Positions 33,253 through 45,074 are shown, counted from the stretch's first letter. The stretch is DNA of 64,000 bases from Prochilodus magdalenae (GCA_024036415.1 JAMWET010000159.1:67501-131500), one strand, 5' to 3'. Numbers and translations are program-made. Notes: generated by a model from the sequence alone, not told the origin.

Positions 33253-35469
33253 GGAAAGGAGCTAATTGTTTTTTCATGCCACTGTATGAGCTAAGAAATC
33301 TTACACTGATTCCTCATATTTTAAAAGGTAGTTGACTTAACTGAGTGACAGTAGTGTCTTTTGGCTTATTAGTAATGTGATTAGTAAATAGAGAACAGAG
33401 AAAGGTGTGAAGAACACACCTGAGTGTATCATAATGGGTAATTAATCCCACTCTAATGAGTAAGCATGCTGCAACAGTCTTACCCAAATTGGACTCTTAA
33501 TACTCAGTGTCCTGTGGTTCAACTCAGTTAACCCAATATGATGATGTGGTGGCGTCTCTTATGTTAGATGTTTAGTGATTATTCCCACACCGCAGGTTTC
33601 TGCATCCACCAGGGTCATCAATCCTTCATCATGACCAAACTTGGAAATGATCCAGCAGTGTGACTCAACCCAGACTACTAAATAGTACACCAAGCAACAC
33701 AGTGTGTTGGGTTCTCTGTTAGAGTCCCACAAGCAGTCATTAAATAGGAGAGACAACATGTTCACACAGGTTCTAGCAGCCAGAGAAACGTTCTCTCCAG
33801 TTGAACAAAAGAAGGCAAAGAAGCAGTAAGTAAGATGAGGTAGCCTGTCAAATGTATACTCCAAAGAAATAGGGAGCAACGTATCACCAGAAAGCGTTGG
33901 TGTCCATCCCTATAGTAAGAAACAAGGAAAAGCAAACTTCACCATAGCACCTCCTTCCACTTTCACCAGCCTAGAAGAAGAACTACAAACTCAGTATCAA
34001 TCTAAACTTCACCCCCTTGCTCGCCATGAGCCTCTCCAGCAGGGGAAAGCAGCACCAATGTTAACTTCTGATCTGCTTCTATTTATATCACTTCTTCTTT
34101 TGTTTGCTGCTGAACTGCTGCTGTTTCTTGCTGGGTGCCGCTCGCCGAGAGCTTTAGCCATTCTTGTACTCTTCCTTTTATTGGCTACCTGCCCTTAAAT
34201 GATCTAACGGGTAGCAGCACCTTCAGCATGACTGATAAGAGATTAGAATACAGCGCTGGGGCAGCAGTCCTATTTCTTTATCCTCTCATGTTGGACTGAT
34301 TTCACTCCTACAGCACTACAGTGGCTCACTATCGCCTCTTCAAGTACGACGTGGTATTACAGGACAGGATGGGCCAGGGCTTGCTTATGAGCATGCTAAC
34401 TTCAGTGGATATCTCTGGAACTTGATACGTAGACACTGAGTGTCAAACATGTAATTTCCACACATTTTGATGCTAATTTTAGATTTTTTAGCTAAACATC
34501 TTACAAACTGTACTTTTGCAGACCAGCACCATCCAAGCTGGAGAGACTGTAGCTGTGGAAATGACCTGTACCAACACACGGAAAGCAGGATGGGCTAATA
34601 AATCTTTCCTATCTAAAAAGGTTTAATGAGCTCCATGACTGTAATTGCTTTTTAGCTCCTCAAACTAAGCAATATTGATAGGTTAATAGAGAATACTCCA
34701 AGGTCTAAAGGACACGTCTGGCTGTGTCACAATGGCTTTAGGCCTTAAACCAACTGTGCCTAATGACAGTCATCATGCTGTAAATGGCTGAGTTAGTGGG
34801 GTTCTAAATGCTGAACGTGTGCGACTCGACTAAGCCTGCAGGATAATAATCCAGGCGTCTCAAAGTTTTTCGTTTTCACAGTGGTCAGTAAAGAGGATGG
34901 CTGACCTGCTGGCTCCCGCTCAGCAGGTTCTAGAGGCCAGAGAAACAATTCCTCTAACATTAAATTAAACCCAAGCCGGCGCTGAGTGAAAAATGGTGAG
35001 TGTATTTCAAGGGTGCCATGCAAGCTTAGAAAACTCCAGAGCACTTTATAGACAGATAACCGAGAACCCTCGCGTTGACTTTTCGTCACTAAGACACTGT
35101 TAGTGTTTAAATGCTAATTAGCGGTTTGGATCACCGCTGAAGGAAGAAATGGTTTGGAGATGCGTCTAAAGGACACACTTTACTGTGTCATAATGGCTGT
35201 TTGAATGTCCCTAATGACAGTCATCACGCTCTGAACGTCTGGCTTGGCCTGGGCTATTCAAGCCCCAGAGAGCACAGATTACTAGAGTGTTACAAAATGG
35301 ACAAAATATATAAATATGATAAAACACAGCTGACCAGACCTACCTGTATACTGTGTGGGTGTGGCTAATGAGGAGCTTGATTGACAGCTCTCTGTCCAAC
35401 ACTTCTAGCTTGCTCCACACCTCATACAGAACTAACATCATTATCCAGATTTTTAGTGATGCTGAGTAA
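33253..35469. other. K-repeat remnants and unassigned sequence
   Basis: Apart from K blocks near 33400-33800, 34700-35060 and 35165-35270, nothing was recognised. No exon was seen. Confidence 0.45.
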
Positions 35470-35660
35470 ATGAAAAAGTCATGAATGAACAGACAAGCAG
35501 AGATAAAAGAAGAGAGATGCATGAATGAAAGAATGGATAAAGGAGCAATGTTGGTGTATAGATGAAGAAATGAATGAATGAAGGAACAGTGTTGGTGGGT
35601 GGATAAAGAAAAGAACAGATGAAGGAACAATGTTGGCACATAGATAAAGGAATAAACGGA
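35470..35660. repeat. Degenerate minisatellite, unit about 55 bp
   Basis: GAAGGAACAGTGTTGGTG- and GAAGGAACAATGTTGGCA-like units with ATAGATAAAG or GGATAAAG segments recur about three times. Minus-strand open frames here are by-products. Confidence 0.6.
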
Positions 35661-35701
35661 TGAAGGATGGTAGCATGAGGTATTTCATTAGAATATAAGA
35701 T

Positions 35702-36185
35702 CACCAAAAAAAAAAAAAAAAAAGAGTCACCCTGCATGTTTAAGGTGGTAGTAACTTCAGGCTCCTGCAGATGGCGCTGCATGAGGATAATGGGGATATT
35801 AATACCTGTGGGTTGTCAGGGACGGGAAGTGACAAGATTGAGAAGAGGTGCTACAGTGCAGGGAATGTTTCGTTCCATGTGTGGTAAAGGGCTCCAGAGC
35901 AGATGTGAATGATTGGCTAAAGGGAGTGCATTTGGGCGTGGCCAAAGACCATAGTGTGAAGGAAGTAGCTGAATCTGCAGGTGTATGGAAACGTACGGTC
36001 ATACGGGTCTACCAGCAGTGGCTAAAATCCCTGTCTAAATTGTGTCAGGGGAGGCATCCACCAAATCTGGCCCAACTGTGAAATTCTTCGATGAAGGGGT
36101 GTCTGAACATTGATTTGGCTACATCCAGAAACTTGTCCAGTACATGCCAAATCCAGTCCCAGCTGTTATTCATTCCTTACTTAAA
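35702..36185 (+). mobile_element. Tc1-like family F3 derivative with helix-turn-helix remnant
   Basis: The frame at 35848-36081 encodes KDHSVKEVAESAGVWKRTV and IRVYQQWLKS, a Tc1-type N-terminal helix-turn-helix. It is followed at once by CQGRHPPNLAQL, which belongs near the transposase C-terminus. The whole catalytic core is missing. A poly(A) stretch at 35706-35723 interrupts the left end. Confidence 0.7.
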
Positions 36186-36439
36186 AGTGCACTTCAAATG
36201 TTTTTCATTTCAAACTCCGAGATGTTTGGTTAGATTTCATGGGAATCTTTTGGATCATGTCATATGCCTTCAAGTATGTTTAGATCTCAAATTACACTGA
36301 GATATAAAACACGATGATAGTAGATACTTCAATCACATACTTTGAAGGCATGACTTTCACCGAGCTTTGACTGAGTTCTCTTTGAACTCTCTATCAACAC
36401 GATCGCAGTCTTCACATTTATGCACTCAGGGAAGGAATC

Positions 36440-36560
36440 TGAAGCAAAACCCACGTTTGAAGATCCGCAGCAATGCTTTTCCACGCCTCCAAAGTTCAGT
36501 CTTAAAAGTTGGTCTACATTGGCAAATCCAAATAATGCTTATCAAGAGGCTGAGTTCTGG
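36440..36560 (-). mobile_element. Possible Tc1 3' fragment
   Basis: TCCAAAGTTCAGTCTTAAAA, AATCCAAATAATGC and GAGTTCTGGAC line up in order with the Tc1-like piece at 57900-58005. The similarity is short. Confidence 0.35.
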
Positions 36561-36590
36561 ACACACTGGCCATAGGTAAGAGAACAGTAG

Positions 36591-36820
36591 TTACTGGTGT
36601 ACATGCAAATGTTCATCCAAGGAACCATTTCTAGCACTTCCAAACGTTCTTCCACACATAGGGCACATTTCCATTGCACAGATCTCCAAATCCCCACATT
36701 CCGCAGCTTTGAGGAAACATTTGCTTGGAGGTAATTCTACCTGGATAATTCTGTATCCAAAGTCATTCAAAGTCAACTTTATTCCCCTGTCTAAGCAGGC
36801 CACAGATTCCCAAACACCTT
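36591..36820 (-). CDS. Possible coding exon or pseudogene with one zinc-finger-like motif
   Basis: A minus-strand open stretch, without an ATG, runs from an in-frame stop just above 36820 to a stop near 36591. It encodes VWESVACLDRGIKLTLND, a stretch with several Cys, then CPMC, 14 residues, and HLHVH. The Cys-x2-Cys-x14-His-x3-His spacing resembles UBZ or C2H2 zinc knuckles, but I do not recognise the protein. AACAAG directly before GTGTTTGGG could be an acceptor, and CCA|GTAACT could be a donor that removes the stop. It lies next to transposon debris. It could be a real exon, a retrocopy or chance. Confidence 0.3.
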
Positions 36821-37763
36821 GTTATGTGAGCTACCTTAACTATATGACAGGCGTTCAAAGTCTCACTTATTTCAGACTGTTCCACCGAGGTCTATGTGGT
36901 ATTGCTTTTGAGGAAACGTACTTCAGGTCTTAAAGCGTTTTCAGAATTACATGGGTTTATAGAAAGTAATCTTCCTGGATTGCTTCCTTCTGGAATCCTG
37001 TTTCAGGAGCCAAATGTTTTGTATTGATAAAACAGAACTGTTATTATTTACCCCTGGCGAAATACAAAACACAGCCATTCAAAGAAAAACGTCTCCATTT
37101 AGATAAAACTTGTTTTTAACACAGCAGCTGCTGTTTAGACTGTGTGACAGTTTCATTGTGATCTCACCAACAAGTTTTCAGAAAAAAAGTCTGGTTCCAT
37201 TGAGTTACATTAAAGCTAAATGAGGTTTATGCCTTTCCTGTAAACCTGCCTTTTTGGAGATCCTTGATTTCAGCAACAAAATGTTAATTAGACAGATAAT
37301 CTATCATTTAAAGTTGTTTTGGCAGTAAAACAAGCCCTTCAAAATTGTCCAGCTGGTGTTTTGCATGATAGGGATGTGCACAATAGCTAGTTTTGATGTT
37401 TGAGACATCTGTAAGACATCATAAACTGATAATACTGGTGATGGCAGAGTAAAATGCAGTATTGTAAATTATTTTCAGTGCATGTTTTATGATTGAAAAC
37501 CTGCTAAAGGAAATCAGTAGGTTTTCCTGCCATCTTATTAATGGACATTGACTCTTTAGATAAGCTAATGTGCTGAATTAGTACACTAGTGCTAATCTGT
37601 GCAGTGTTGGATGCTGATGAGGACTCATCATCTTCTCTGTGGATGATGTGCATACATGAAAATGTGTCATAAAGGAAAAGGAAACATTTTTAATTGTTGC
37701 TGGACATACTTTATACCAGCTGGAGTGCCCAGTGCAAAGTTAAGTCAAGTAGCAGCAAAAAAA

Positions 37764-38467
37764 CACCCCTCGTCAAAAGAATAGTTGCACCCAGAAGGAG
37801 GTGTGGGATTGCAGTGCTGTTGGGAAGGAAGATAAAGGTTACCAGGATCAATAACTGATGATGCTTTTAGACTGATATGATCAATATTTATTGAGCTACA
37901 CATACAGAAGTCTGTCTCTCAGGATGGTGTTGGACGTCTCGGCGTGGAGGTTGCTAATGGTGTCCTGTGATAATCCATTCCATGCAGCTTAAATATTCTC
38001 ACAGCTCCTGCGGATGGTGCGGTATGCGTGGAGGTGGAGCGACACCAGGTCTTCTGGACATGTGACAACAAACCGTCCATCTTGGTGCTGACCACGGTGC
38101 CTTCACATACGGATTCGTTGGTCATCTCCACCAAGACAACAGCAGGACTCCTCACTGAAGATGACCCGCTGCCATTCTGAGTCACTCTGACAGTCTGGTG
38201 TGACACCACTGCAGTCGTTGGTAACGCTGACGTAGTGTTAAGGGCAGTCGTCTTAACCGTCTGTGTGCATGTAGTCCTGCATGGTACAGCCGTTTGCTAG
38301 CGGGTGCTGGAACTTACAGGATGACTCATGGAGGCATCACTGCTCGCTGAATGTCCCAAACGTGGCTGTTGGGTCAGTCAGGTACAGCAATAAGACCCGG
38401 CCTTGCTTACGTCACATGACGTGGTTGGGTGCAGCCATTTGTGCAACTATATTGTTGATGATGAGTG
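37764..38467 (-). mobile_element. Tc1-like family M element, most complete derivative (M3)
   Basis: About 700 bp, from CGTCAAAAGAATAGTTGCAC to GATGATGAGTG. On the minus strand it keeps the block before the first catalytic Asp (ACTGAAGATGACCCGCTGCC in plus-strand sense) and the C-terminal block, with the core deleted. It is a useful reference for the broken copies M1, M2, M4, M5 and M7. Confidence 0.75.
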
Positions 38468-39231
38468 TATATTGATATCTCTCATTGGTCTCAGTTTCCT
38501 CTCTCTCTACCCATTCAGTTTCAATTTTGTTGCTACGTGTGAGGCAGGAAATCATCGCAACCCATCTCATCCCATAAGTCCATGGCTCAGCTCAGGCTTT
38601 AATCAAGAACAGGGGAAAAAAGTCTGCCTGGCTCACACAAATTCAGAGAACGCAGAGGCACGAGTGTGCCACATTTCCAAAAGAACGAGAAACAGTTTGC
38701 AGTGACAAAGTTAATATTCCTGATGAAATATTTATTCCTTTTGTGGCGCCACTGTGCCAAAGCCGTGTGTATAATTGGCACGAATCAGATGGTTCTCCAT
38801 TAATAATTAGCCTCAGTTAAAGCTTTTTCGAGAGACTCAATCAAAATATTGGAATGTGTCTGAGTGCACCTGAGGGGGCAAGAAACATTAGCATGCTAAT
38901 TGGGTGTCCTGGAGATAAGGGCTGACTTTCTCAAAAGCATGTGAGAGATCTCTCTGCCCTGTTGTGATGAGTTTAGCATTGTTTTGGGAAATGAGCCCAA
39001 ACAACATGATGCTCTGCCACTTTGCTTCCCTGTGGAGTGGTCTGCATGCAGTGACGCCAACGTGGATCTGTGTCTGTAAACTCCATCTATTTTTGAGCTG
39101 TACAAAGTACACACGATATGGACAATGCTACGGACATATGTGTATGTGGACAACACTCATTATTTTTAATAACCTGCATTAAATCCAGTACACAGTCCTG
39201 TAATCTCTATGGACAAATAAGCCCGTCTGAC
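38468..39231. other. Unassigned intronic sequence
   Basis: No exon or repeat recognised. Confidence 0.45.
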
Positions 39232-39735
39232 AAAAAAACAAATCACCTGTGACTAAAACGTACCTAATAGCATCTAATACCTCCACAAGCACCAGTAACA
39301 GCTGTGATTGGATTTAGCATGGACTGAACAAGTTTCTGGATGAAGGCCGCATCAATGTTCAGATAGCCTTGCATCAAAGAATTGTACAGTTGGGCCAGAT
39401 TTGGTGGATGCCTTCCCTGGCACAATTCTGATGAGAATTCCCCATAGACTGGGATTTTAGCCACTGCTGGTAGACCCGTATGACCATATGCTTCCATACA
39501 CCTGCAGATTCAGCTACTTCCTTCACACTATGGTCTTTGGCCACACCCGAATCCAGTCACTCCTTTTAGCCAATCATTAACATCTACTTCAGAGCCATTT
39601 TCCACACATGAAACGAGACATTCCCTGCACTGTAGCACCTCTTCCCGAACAATAGACCCCATCACTCACACCCCACAGGTATTTATAGCCCCATCATCCT
39701 TGTGAGCTCAGTGACTTTGAACATGAGACTGTCAA
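39232..39735 (-). mobile_element. Tc1-like family F3 derivative, reference copy
   Basis: The minus-strand frame 39264-39497 encodes GHTGLPAVAKIPVYG, then CQGRHPPNLAQLYNSLMQGY, then QKLVQSMLNPITAV and a final GGIRCY. The last part is the typical Tc1 C-terminus. The helix-turn-helix region lies just upstream (to the right), so the catalytic core is deleted. Confidence 0.7.
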
Positions 39736-40279
39736 ACCACCTTTAAACTAATTTGGCTAACAATTGTAATGCTTAGTGTTGTTAATCTCTACTAATAGAA
39801 TTGTTCTAGAGACTAGTTGAGAATGTCTCCATGTGAGGTGATTAGAAATTAAACTGTTTCCTATTATTATTAATTTTATTATAGATCAGAATACAGAAAC
39901 AGAGTAAAACAGTATACATAACATATAATTTCCATATAATGTCTAGTTGAAGGTTTAATTGACCTTTCTATGTGGCTTAAGTGGGTTTTATTTGTTTATG
40001 CTCAATGGGTCCAATATTCAGCATAATGGACTATTATTATTACAATATTTATTTAGTAATACTAATGTATGTAGTTTATCTGGTTTTTGTTTGTGTTGAC
40101 TTTAGATGGTAAATTCTGAATAAATTCAAATAATGATTTTTAAGTGACAGTGAATAACCTCTCCATATATGCCATAATGCAAAGTTTGACTAAAGATTGG
40201 CATAATATTATGATAATGAATAAAACTCAGTAACAACATTTAAGTGGGATGTAGAATATATGAAAAAGCATAGCATCCA
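39736..40279. other. AT-rich unassigned sequence
   Basis: No exon or named repeat recognised. Confidence 0.45.
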
Positions 40280-40866
40280 TCAGTAAACACTCAGAAAAAA
40301 AGTTGCAGAAAGAAGTGCAGGATTGCAAAGCTACTGGGAAGAAACAATAAATGATGATCATATTTATTGAGCTACACATACAGAAGTATGGTCTCTCAGT
40401 ATGGCACCAGGCTAACGCAACATCAGACATCTTGGCATAGAGTTGTAGAGGTTCCTAATGGTGTCCTGTGATAATCCATCCCATACAGCTTGAACATCCT
40501 CACACAGTTCCTGCAGATTTCGCGGTAGGGGAGGAGTGTTGATAGGGCGTCCAATAGCATCCCACACATTTTAAGTCAGGGACTGTTCATTTTGATGCTG
40601 ACCACAGTGCCTTTACACATGGATTCGTTGGTCGTCTCCACCAAGACAAAAACAGGACTTGATGACCTGCTGCTATTCACTCCATTAGAGTCTGGCACAA
40701 CACCATTGCAGTCTTTGGTGATGCTGACGTGACGTTAAGGACAGTCGTAATGGTCTGTGTGCATGTAGTCCTGTGTCAGGCAGCCGTATGTCAATGGTGC
40801 TGACAGTAACAGGAGGGCGTCACTGCTCATGGAGGGCATCACTGGTCATAGAGGGCATCACGACCT
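40280..40866 (-). mobile_element. Tc1-like family M element (M5)
   Basis: The same blocks as M3 in the same order, including ATATTTATTGAGCTACACAT and GTCGTCTCCACCAAGACAAA. The right end merges with a SINE. Confidence 0.7.
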
Positions 40867-41060
40867 GCTGAAGTGTGGTTGGTGTAGCCAACCACATGTG
40901 GGAGACTGGGGTTTGAATCCCAGTCTGGGTGACTATGCTGTGCTACACCAATACAAGTCCTTGGGCAAGACAACACTACACTGGCCTACCTGTAATATGA
41001 ATACACTTGTAAGTCGCTCTGGATACGATCATCAACTAAATGCCGTAAATGAAGGTCAGC
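40867..41060 (+). mobile_element. tRNA-derived SINE, type 1 (S3), head partly deleted
   Basis: The B-box-like GGTTTGAATCCCAGTCTGGG and tail TTGTAAGTCGCTCTGGATAC are present. The segment containing the second half of the A box is missing. Confidence 0.75.
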
Positions 41061-41339
41061 AGTCATGCCGTTGGGTCACTTTGCACATGTCTGACAATCT
41101 GTCGCTTCTCCCTCTCTATGGTGCATGTAGGTCTCCCAAATTTTTATAAGACTAGACAAAGTCTCCCCTCCTGCTTCACTGTCTCTCTCTCCTACACAGA
41201 TGAACCGTCCCGCCATAGGCCATTTACAGCCTCCCCTTCCTCCTCCACAGTCATTTACACCTGTGACTAGCAGCAACTACTGTCTAGAACAAATGCCCCT
41301 CACCTACTCCCACAAATGAGATGTCCACTGCTGGTATAT

Positions 41340-41765
41340 TTACAGCTGATCAGGTGAAGAAGGAACTAAAGGAACTCATGCAGAGCATAGCAGCGAGACG
41401 TGACGGCACTGAATCTGGAATGTTGGAACAGCGTGTGTAACAACTGTGTGGACTTTTATATGGATATATTTATTCTGAGCTGTAGCCTGAAGAAAACAGT
41501 ATCTAGAAGGCATCTCATATGGTTCTTGTATCTAAGAAAAGTCATCTGACAGCACTAAATGACTATCGCCCTGCTGCACTGACATCCCATTTAATGAGAC
41601 ACTTGAAAGGCTGATGCTCGCTTATCTGAGACCTCTGGTCAGAACAGCTGTTGACCCTCTGCATTAGTGTAGATGGATATCCAGGTGCTGGACTGAACAT
41701 ACTCCCACTTGGACAGTTTAAGCAGCAGAGTAAGGATCATATACTTCATTTCCTCCACTGCTTTA
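41340..41765 (+). mobile_element. LINE reverse-transcriptase fragment
   Basis: From 41534 the plus strand reads KKSHLTALNDYRPAALTSHL. After a one-base shift it reads RLMLAYLRPLVRTAVDPL. This is the conserved N-terminal RT region (NDYRPxxL) of fish Rex1/L2-like elements. It stops soon after, joined to a family M fragment. Confidence 0.7.
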
Positions 41766-41786
41766 TTGTGGCGTGACATATGTCCA

Positions 41787-41898
41787 AAAGGCCTGGTTTC
41801 ACTCCACCTCCACCCCTACCGCACCATCTGCAGGAACTGTGTGGGAATATTCAAGCTGCATGGGATGGATTATCACAGGACACCATTAGGAATCTCTA
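41787..41898 (+). mobile_element. Family M fragment (M6)
   Basis: AAAAGGCCTGGTTTCACTCC through ACACCATTAGGAATCTCTAC matches the C-terminal part of M1. Confidence 0.65.
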
Positions 41899-41959
41899 CC
41901 GGTGTTCCAATCAGTCCCATGGCCATAGGTGTATAAAACCAAGACCCTAGTCATGCAGA

Positions 41960-41981
41960 CCCTAACCCTAACCCTAACCCT
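41960..41981 (+). repeat. Short interstitial telomeric repeat, (CCCTAA)3.7
   Basis: Twenty-two bases of perfect CCCTAA units lie in the 5' leader of the F4 element, just upstream of its start codon. Confidence 0.9.
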
Positions 41982-42002
41982 TCTAGACACATTAGTGAAA
42001 GG

Positions 42003-42893
42003 ATGGGCTGCTCTCAGGAGCTCAGTGAATTCCAGCGTGGTACTGTGACAGGATGCCAAGTCCAGTCGTGAAATTTCCCAACTACTTAATATTATTCCAC
42101 AGTCCACTGTCGGTGGGATTATAACACAGTGGGAGTGATTGGGAACGACAGGAACTTAGCCATGACGTGGTAGAACACATACAGTGACAGAGCATGGTCA
42201 GCGGTCTCCAACTTTCTGCAAAGTTAATCGCTACAGAGCTCCGAACTTCATGTGGCCTTCAGATTAGCTCAGGAAGAGTGCGTAGAGAGCTTCATGGAAT
42301 GGGTTTCCATGGCCGAGCAGCTCCATTCAAGCCTTACATCCCCAAGCACAGTGCATGGCGAATGCAGTGGTGTAAAGTGGAGTCACTGAATTCTAGAGCA
42401 GTGGAGACATGTTCTCCAGAGTGACCAATCACGCTTATCCATTTGGCAAGCCGATGGAGTCTGGGTTTGATACTTTGGTTGCTAGGAGAACGTTACTTGT
42501 TTGACTGCATTGTGCCAGCTGTAAAGTTTGGTGGAGGGGGGATTACTGTGTGGGGTCGTTGTTTAGGAGTAGGGCTCTGAACCGTAGTTCCAGATTGGGG
42601 ATGGCTACTTCTTGTTCCAACATGACTGCGCACCAGTGCACAAAGCAAGATCCGTAAAGATATGGATGAGCAAGTTTGGTGTGAAAGAACTTGACTGGCC
42701 TGCACAGAGTCCTGACTTCAATCCCGATAGACCACCTTTGGGATGAATTGGTGCATCAGTGTCTGACCTCACAAATGCACTTCTGGAGGAATGGTCCAAA
42801 GTTCCCATAAACACATTCCTAAACCTTGTGGAAAGTCTACCCGGAAGAGCTGAAGCTGGTATAGCTGCAAAGGCTGGACTGACCTCATATTAG
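42003..42893 (+). pseudogene. Tc1 transposase pseudogene
   Basis: This is a DDE transposase that would cut and paste its own element at TA sites. The start reads MGCSQELSEFQRGTVTGC, then an early stop. Further on, in shifted frames, come IATELRTSCGLQISSGRV and RRELHGMGFHGRAAPFKPYI (second helix-turn-helix), the CSPE/QSRLSIW area of the first Asp, VKFGGGGITVWG, HDCAPVHKA (second Asp) and ELDWPAQSPDFNP (just before the third acidic residue). The final residues are AKAGLTSY. Length is close to the usual 330-340 codons, but several frameshifts and stops make it non-functional. Confidence 0.85.
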
Positions 42894-42926
42894 ACACTAT
42901 GGATTAGAAATGTGATCGCTCATGCG

Positions 42927-43135
42927 TGGTTGGTGTAGCTCAGCGGATAACACCACTGCCCGCCAGAGGCCACCACCACATGCGAGAGACTGGGGTTCGA
43001 ATCCCAGTCTGGGTGACTACGCCAATAAGAGTCCTTGGGCAAGACTCCAAACACTACATTGGTCTACCTGTAATATGATTAACCTTGTAAGTCGCTCTGG
43101 ATAAGAGTGTCAGCTAAATGCCATAAATGTAAATA
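42927..43135 (+). mobile_element. tRNA-derived SINE, type 1 (S4)
   Basis: A well-preserved copy: GGTGTAGCTCAGCGGATAAC (A box), GGGGTTCGAATCCCAGTC (B box), CTTGGGCAAGACTCC, and tail AAGTCGCTCTGGATAAGAGT. Confidence 0.88.
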
Positions 43136-43190
43136 TGTGTGTGAAGGCAGTATATATACATTTGGCAATATAGTGTATATATACTATATT

Positions 43191-44127
43191 AATAGCCTCT
43201 AGTGGTCTTGACTACGTTAGAAAGTCTAATGCTTGGACTAGCATGCTGCTAACTTTTGGTCTCTGTTAAAGTAAAGATGACTCACTTCTTTAAGCGGCAT
43301 GAATATTCATCCAGGTGTGACATGGACACAGAGCTGCTGTTCACTCATTTCCATTAGCTGTTACACTAAACACCTTCCTTTCAGCTCTGTTAAACAAAGC
43401 AGCTCATGTTTCACTGCAGCACAGCACAAGCTTCATTAGCGCTGTCTCATTATGTCACCTGTTTGCCTTGAGAAGGCATGTTCTGTGTAGCTACACGTTC
43501 CTGTCACCTCTGCTTTCCATCAGGACCTATTTGCAGGCAATTGCAGAATACCAGACCCTGCAGGTATGTGACATTTAGAAATTTTGTAGACATACCCAAC
43601 AGGCCAAACCCACTGAAGAAAAAGCAAATATGGATTTTTTTTCCTTTTTCAAAACATTTTTTATAATTTAGTCATATTATTAAAAACCAACAAAATCTGC
43701 TTTGTAAAAATGTTATTCAAATCATTTTGTTTGGGTGACTGTGATGGGGAAGTGTTTGGGAGAGTCTGAATGGAGACTGCAACAAACCTCTGCAGGAAAA
43801 TTATGCCTCAGCAAAAAGGCTGGGTAAAAATAGCACAACAATGACCCAAAATACTGTATGTAACTCAACGTTTTATGCTGTGCACGAACTAAACTAATGA
43901 GGGATCACTTAGAAGGGCACCAGAGCTGCAGACTAAACTCCTTTTTTCTTAATGAACATCCTGTCCTTTTATTCTCCCAAAAAATATCATTTTCTATTCT
44001 GTGCTATTTGGCTGTGGGTTGAGCCTTACTTTGCTAAAACTCATTTGGACTTCATCTAGCATAGTTAGAGTTGGGCAGTATATAATTTCTGACAGTTTAT
44101 GTGATTTTGATGTACTGTGATATTTCA
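43191..44127. other. Unassigned intronic sequence
   Basis: No repeat recognised. A possible 40-bp plus-strand exon at 43524-43563 is discussed in the findings but not called. Confidence 0.4.
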
Positions 44128-44598
<471 letters not shown>

Positions 44599-44685
44599 TA
44601 GTGGCATACTTCCTATACATATATATAGTCAGATTTGAGATGACCACCAGCTACTATCTAGAGTAACTGCCTGGCTGGGAAGGGC

Positions 44686-44985
44686 TCAGTAATGTCCTAA
44701 TAGGTTGTCCCAGGTATCTGAGGCCATGCTGCCTGCAGTGCATCCTACAGCTGCTGTAGGGTGTGTGGGGGGAGGACCCATAGAGCAAACACAATCGAGG
44801 TGGTCCCACAAATGCTCGAGTGAGTTAAAGTCTGGAAAAGTAGGAGACCAGGGTAGTACCTGGAAGTCTTGGTCATGCTCTTCCAACCAACGTCAGACAT
44901 TTCTAGCCATGTCCCATGCCACATTGTCTTGCTGGAAGATGCTGACCCAGAGAAGACAATCATGTATACCCAAATGATTCATTTT
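44686..44985 (-). mobile_element. Tc1 transposase C-terminal fragment, family F6
   Basis: The minus-strand frame 44686-44886 encodes EEHDQDFQVLPWSPTFPDFN then SLEHLWDHLD. This is the Tc1 motif around the third catalytic residue, normally SPDLNPIEHLWD, with the Glu kept. Reading frames further right are shifted. Confidence 0.7.
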
Positions 44986-45074
44986 GCCCAGAAAAGGCCA
45001 TGAAAATGTGACTTTCTTCATAAATATCATCAGTCCATTCATCCACTCCACTCTGTACTTTACTCTCCACTATC

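Larger units (their letters stand above)
26190..35300 (+). repeat. Region of decayed, same-orientation copies of local repeat K
   Basis: Four recognisable blocks recur in fixed order. Block 0 (CTCCAGCCACTGTAG, CCTGTCAGACCACCAGA, TCACAGCTGCTTCAGG) is at 26290-26385 and 28935-29031. Block 1 (AATGTCCCTAATGACAGTCATC) is near 27735, 31145, 34760 and 35203. Block 2 (TGCTGAACACGTCCAGCGGTG, TGACTCGACT, CTGAATAATAA) is near 26422, 27795, 31190, 33645 and 34808. Block 3 (GACCTGCTGGCTC, CAGCAGGTTCTA) is near 26540, 27890, 31310, 33760 and 34905. A CACCATGCAAGCTTAGAAA-like block follows some copies. No coding frame is conserved. Spacing varies from 0.4 to 2.4 kb because of later insertions. Confidence 0.6.
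41905..43190 (+). mobile_element. Nearly full-length Tc1-like element, family F4, interrupted by a SINE
   Basis: A broken transposase gene (42003-42893) lies in a Tc1-like context. The 3' end is the terminal repeat around TTGGCAATATAGTGTATATA (43163-43182). A SINE (42927-43135) sits between the stop codon and the terminal repeat. The 5' end is truncated where it meets M6, so the left terminal repeat is missing. Confidence 0.75.
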
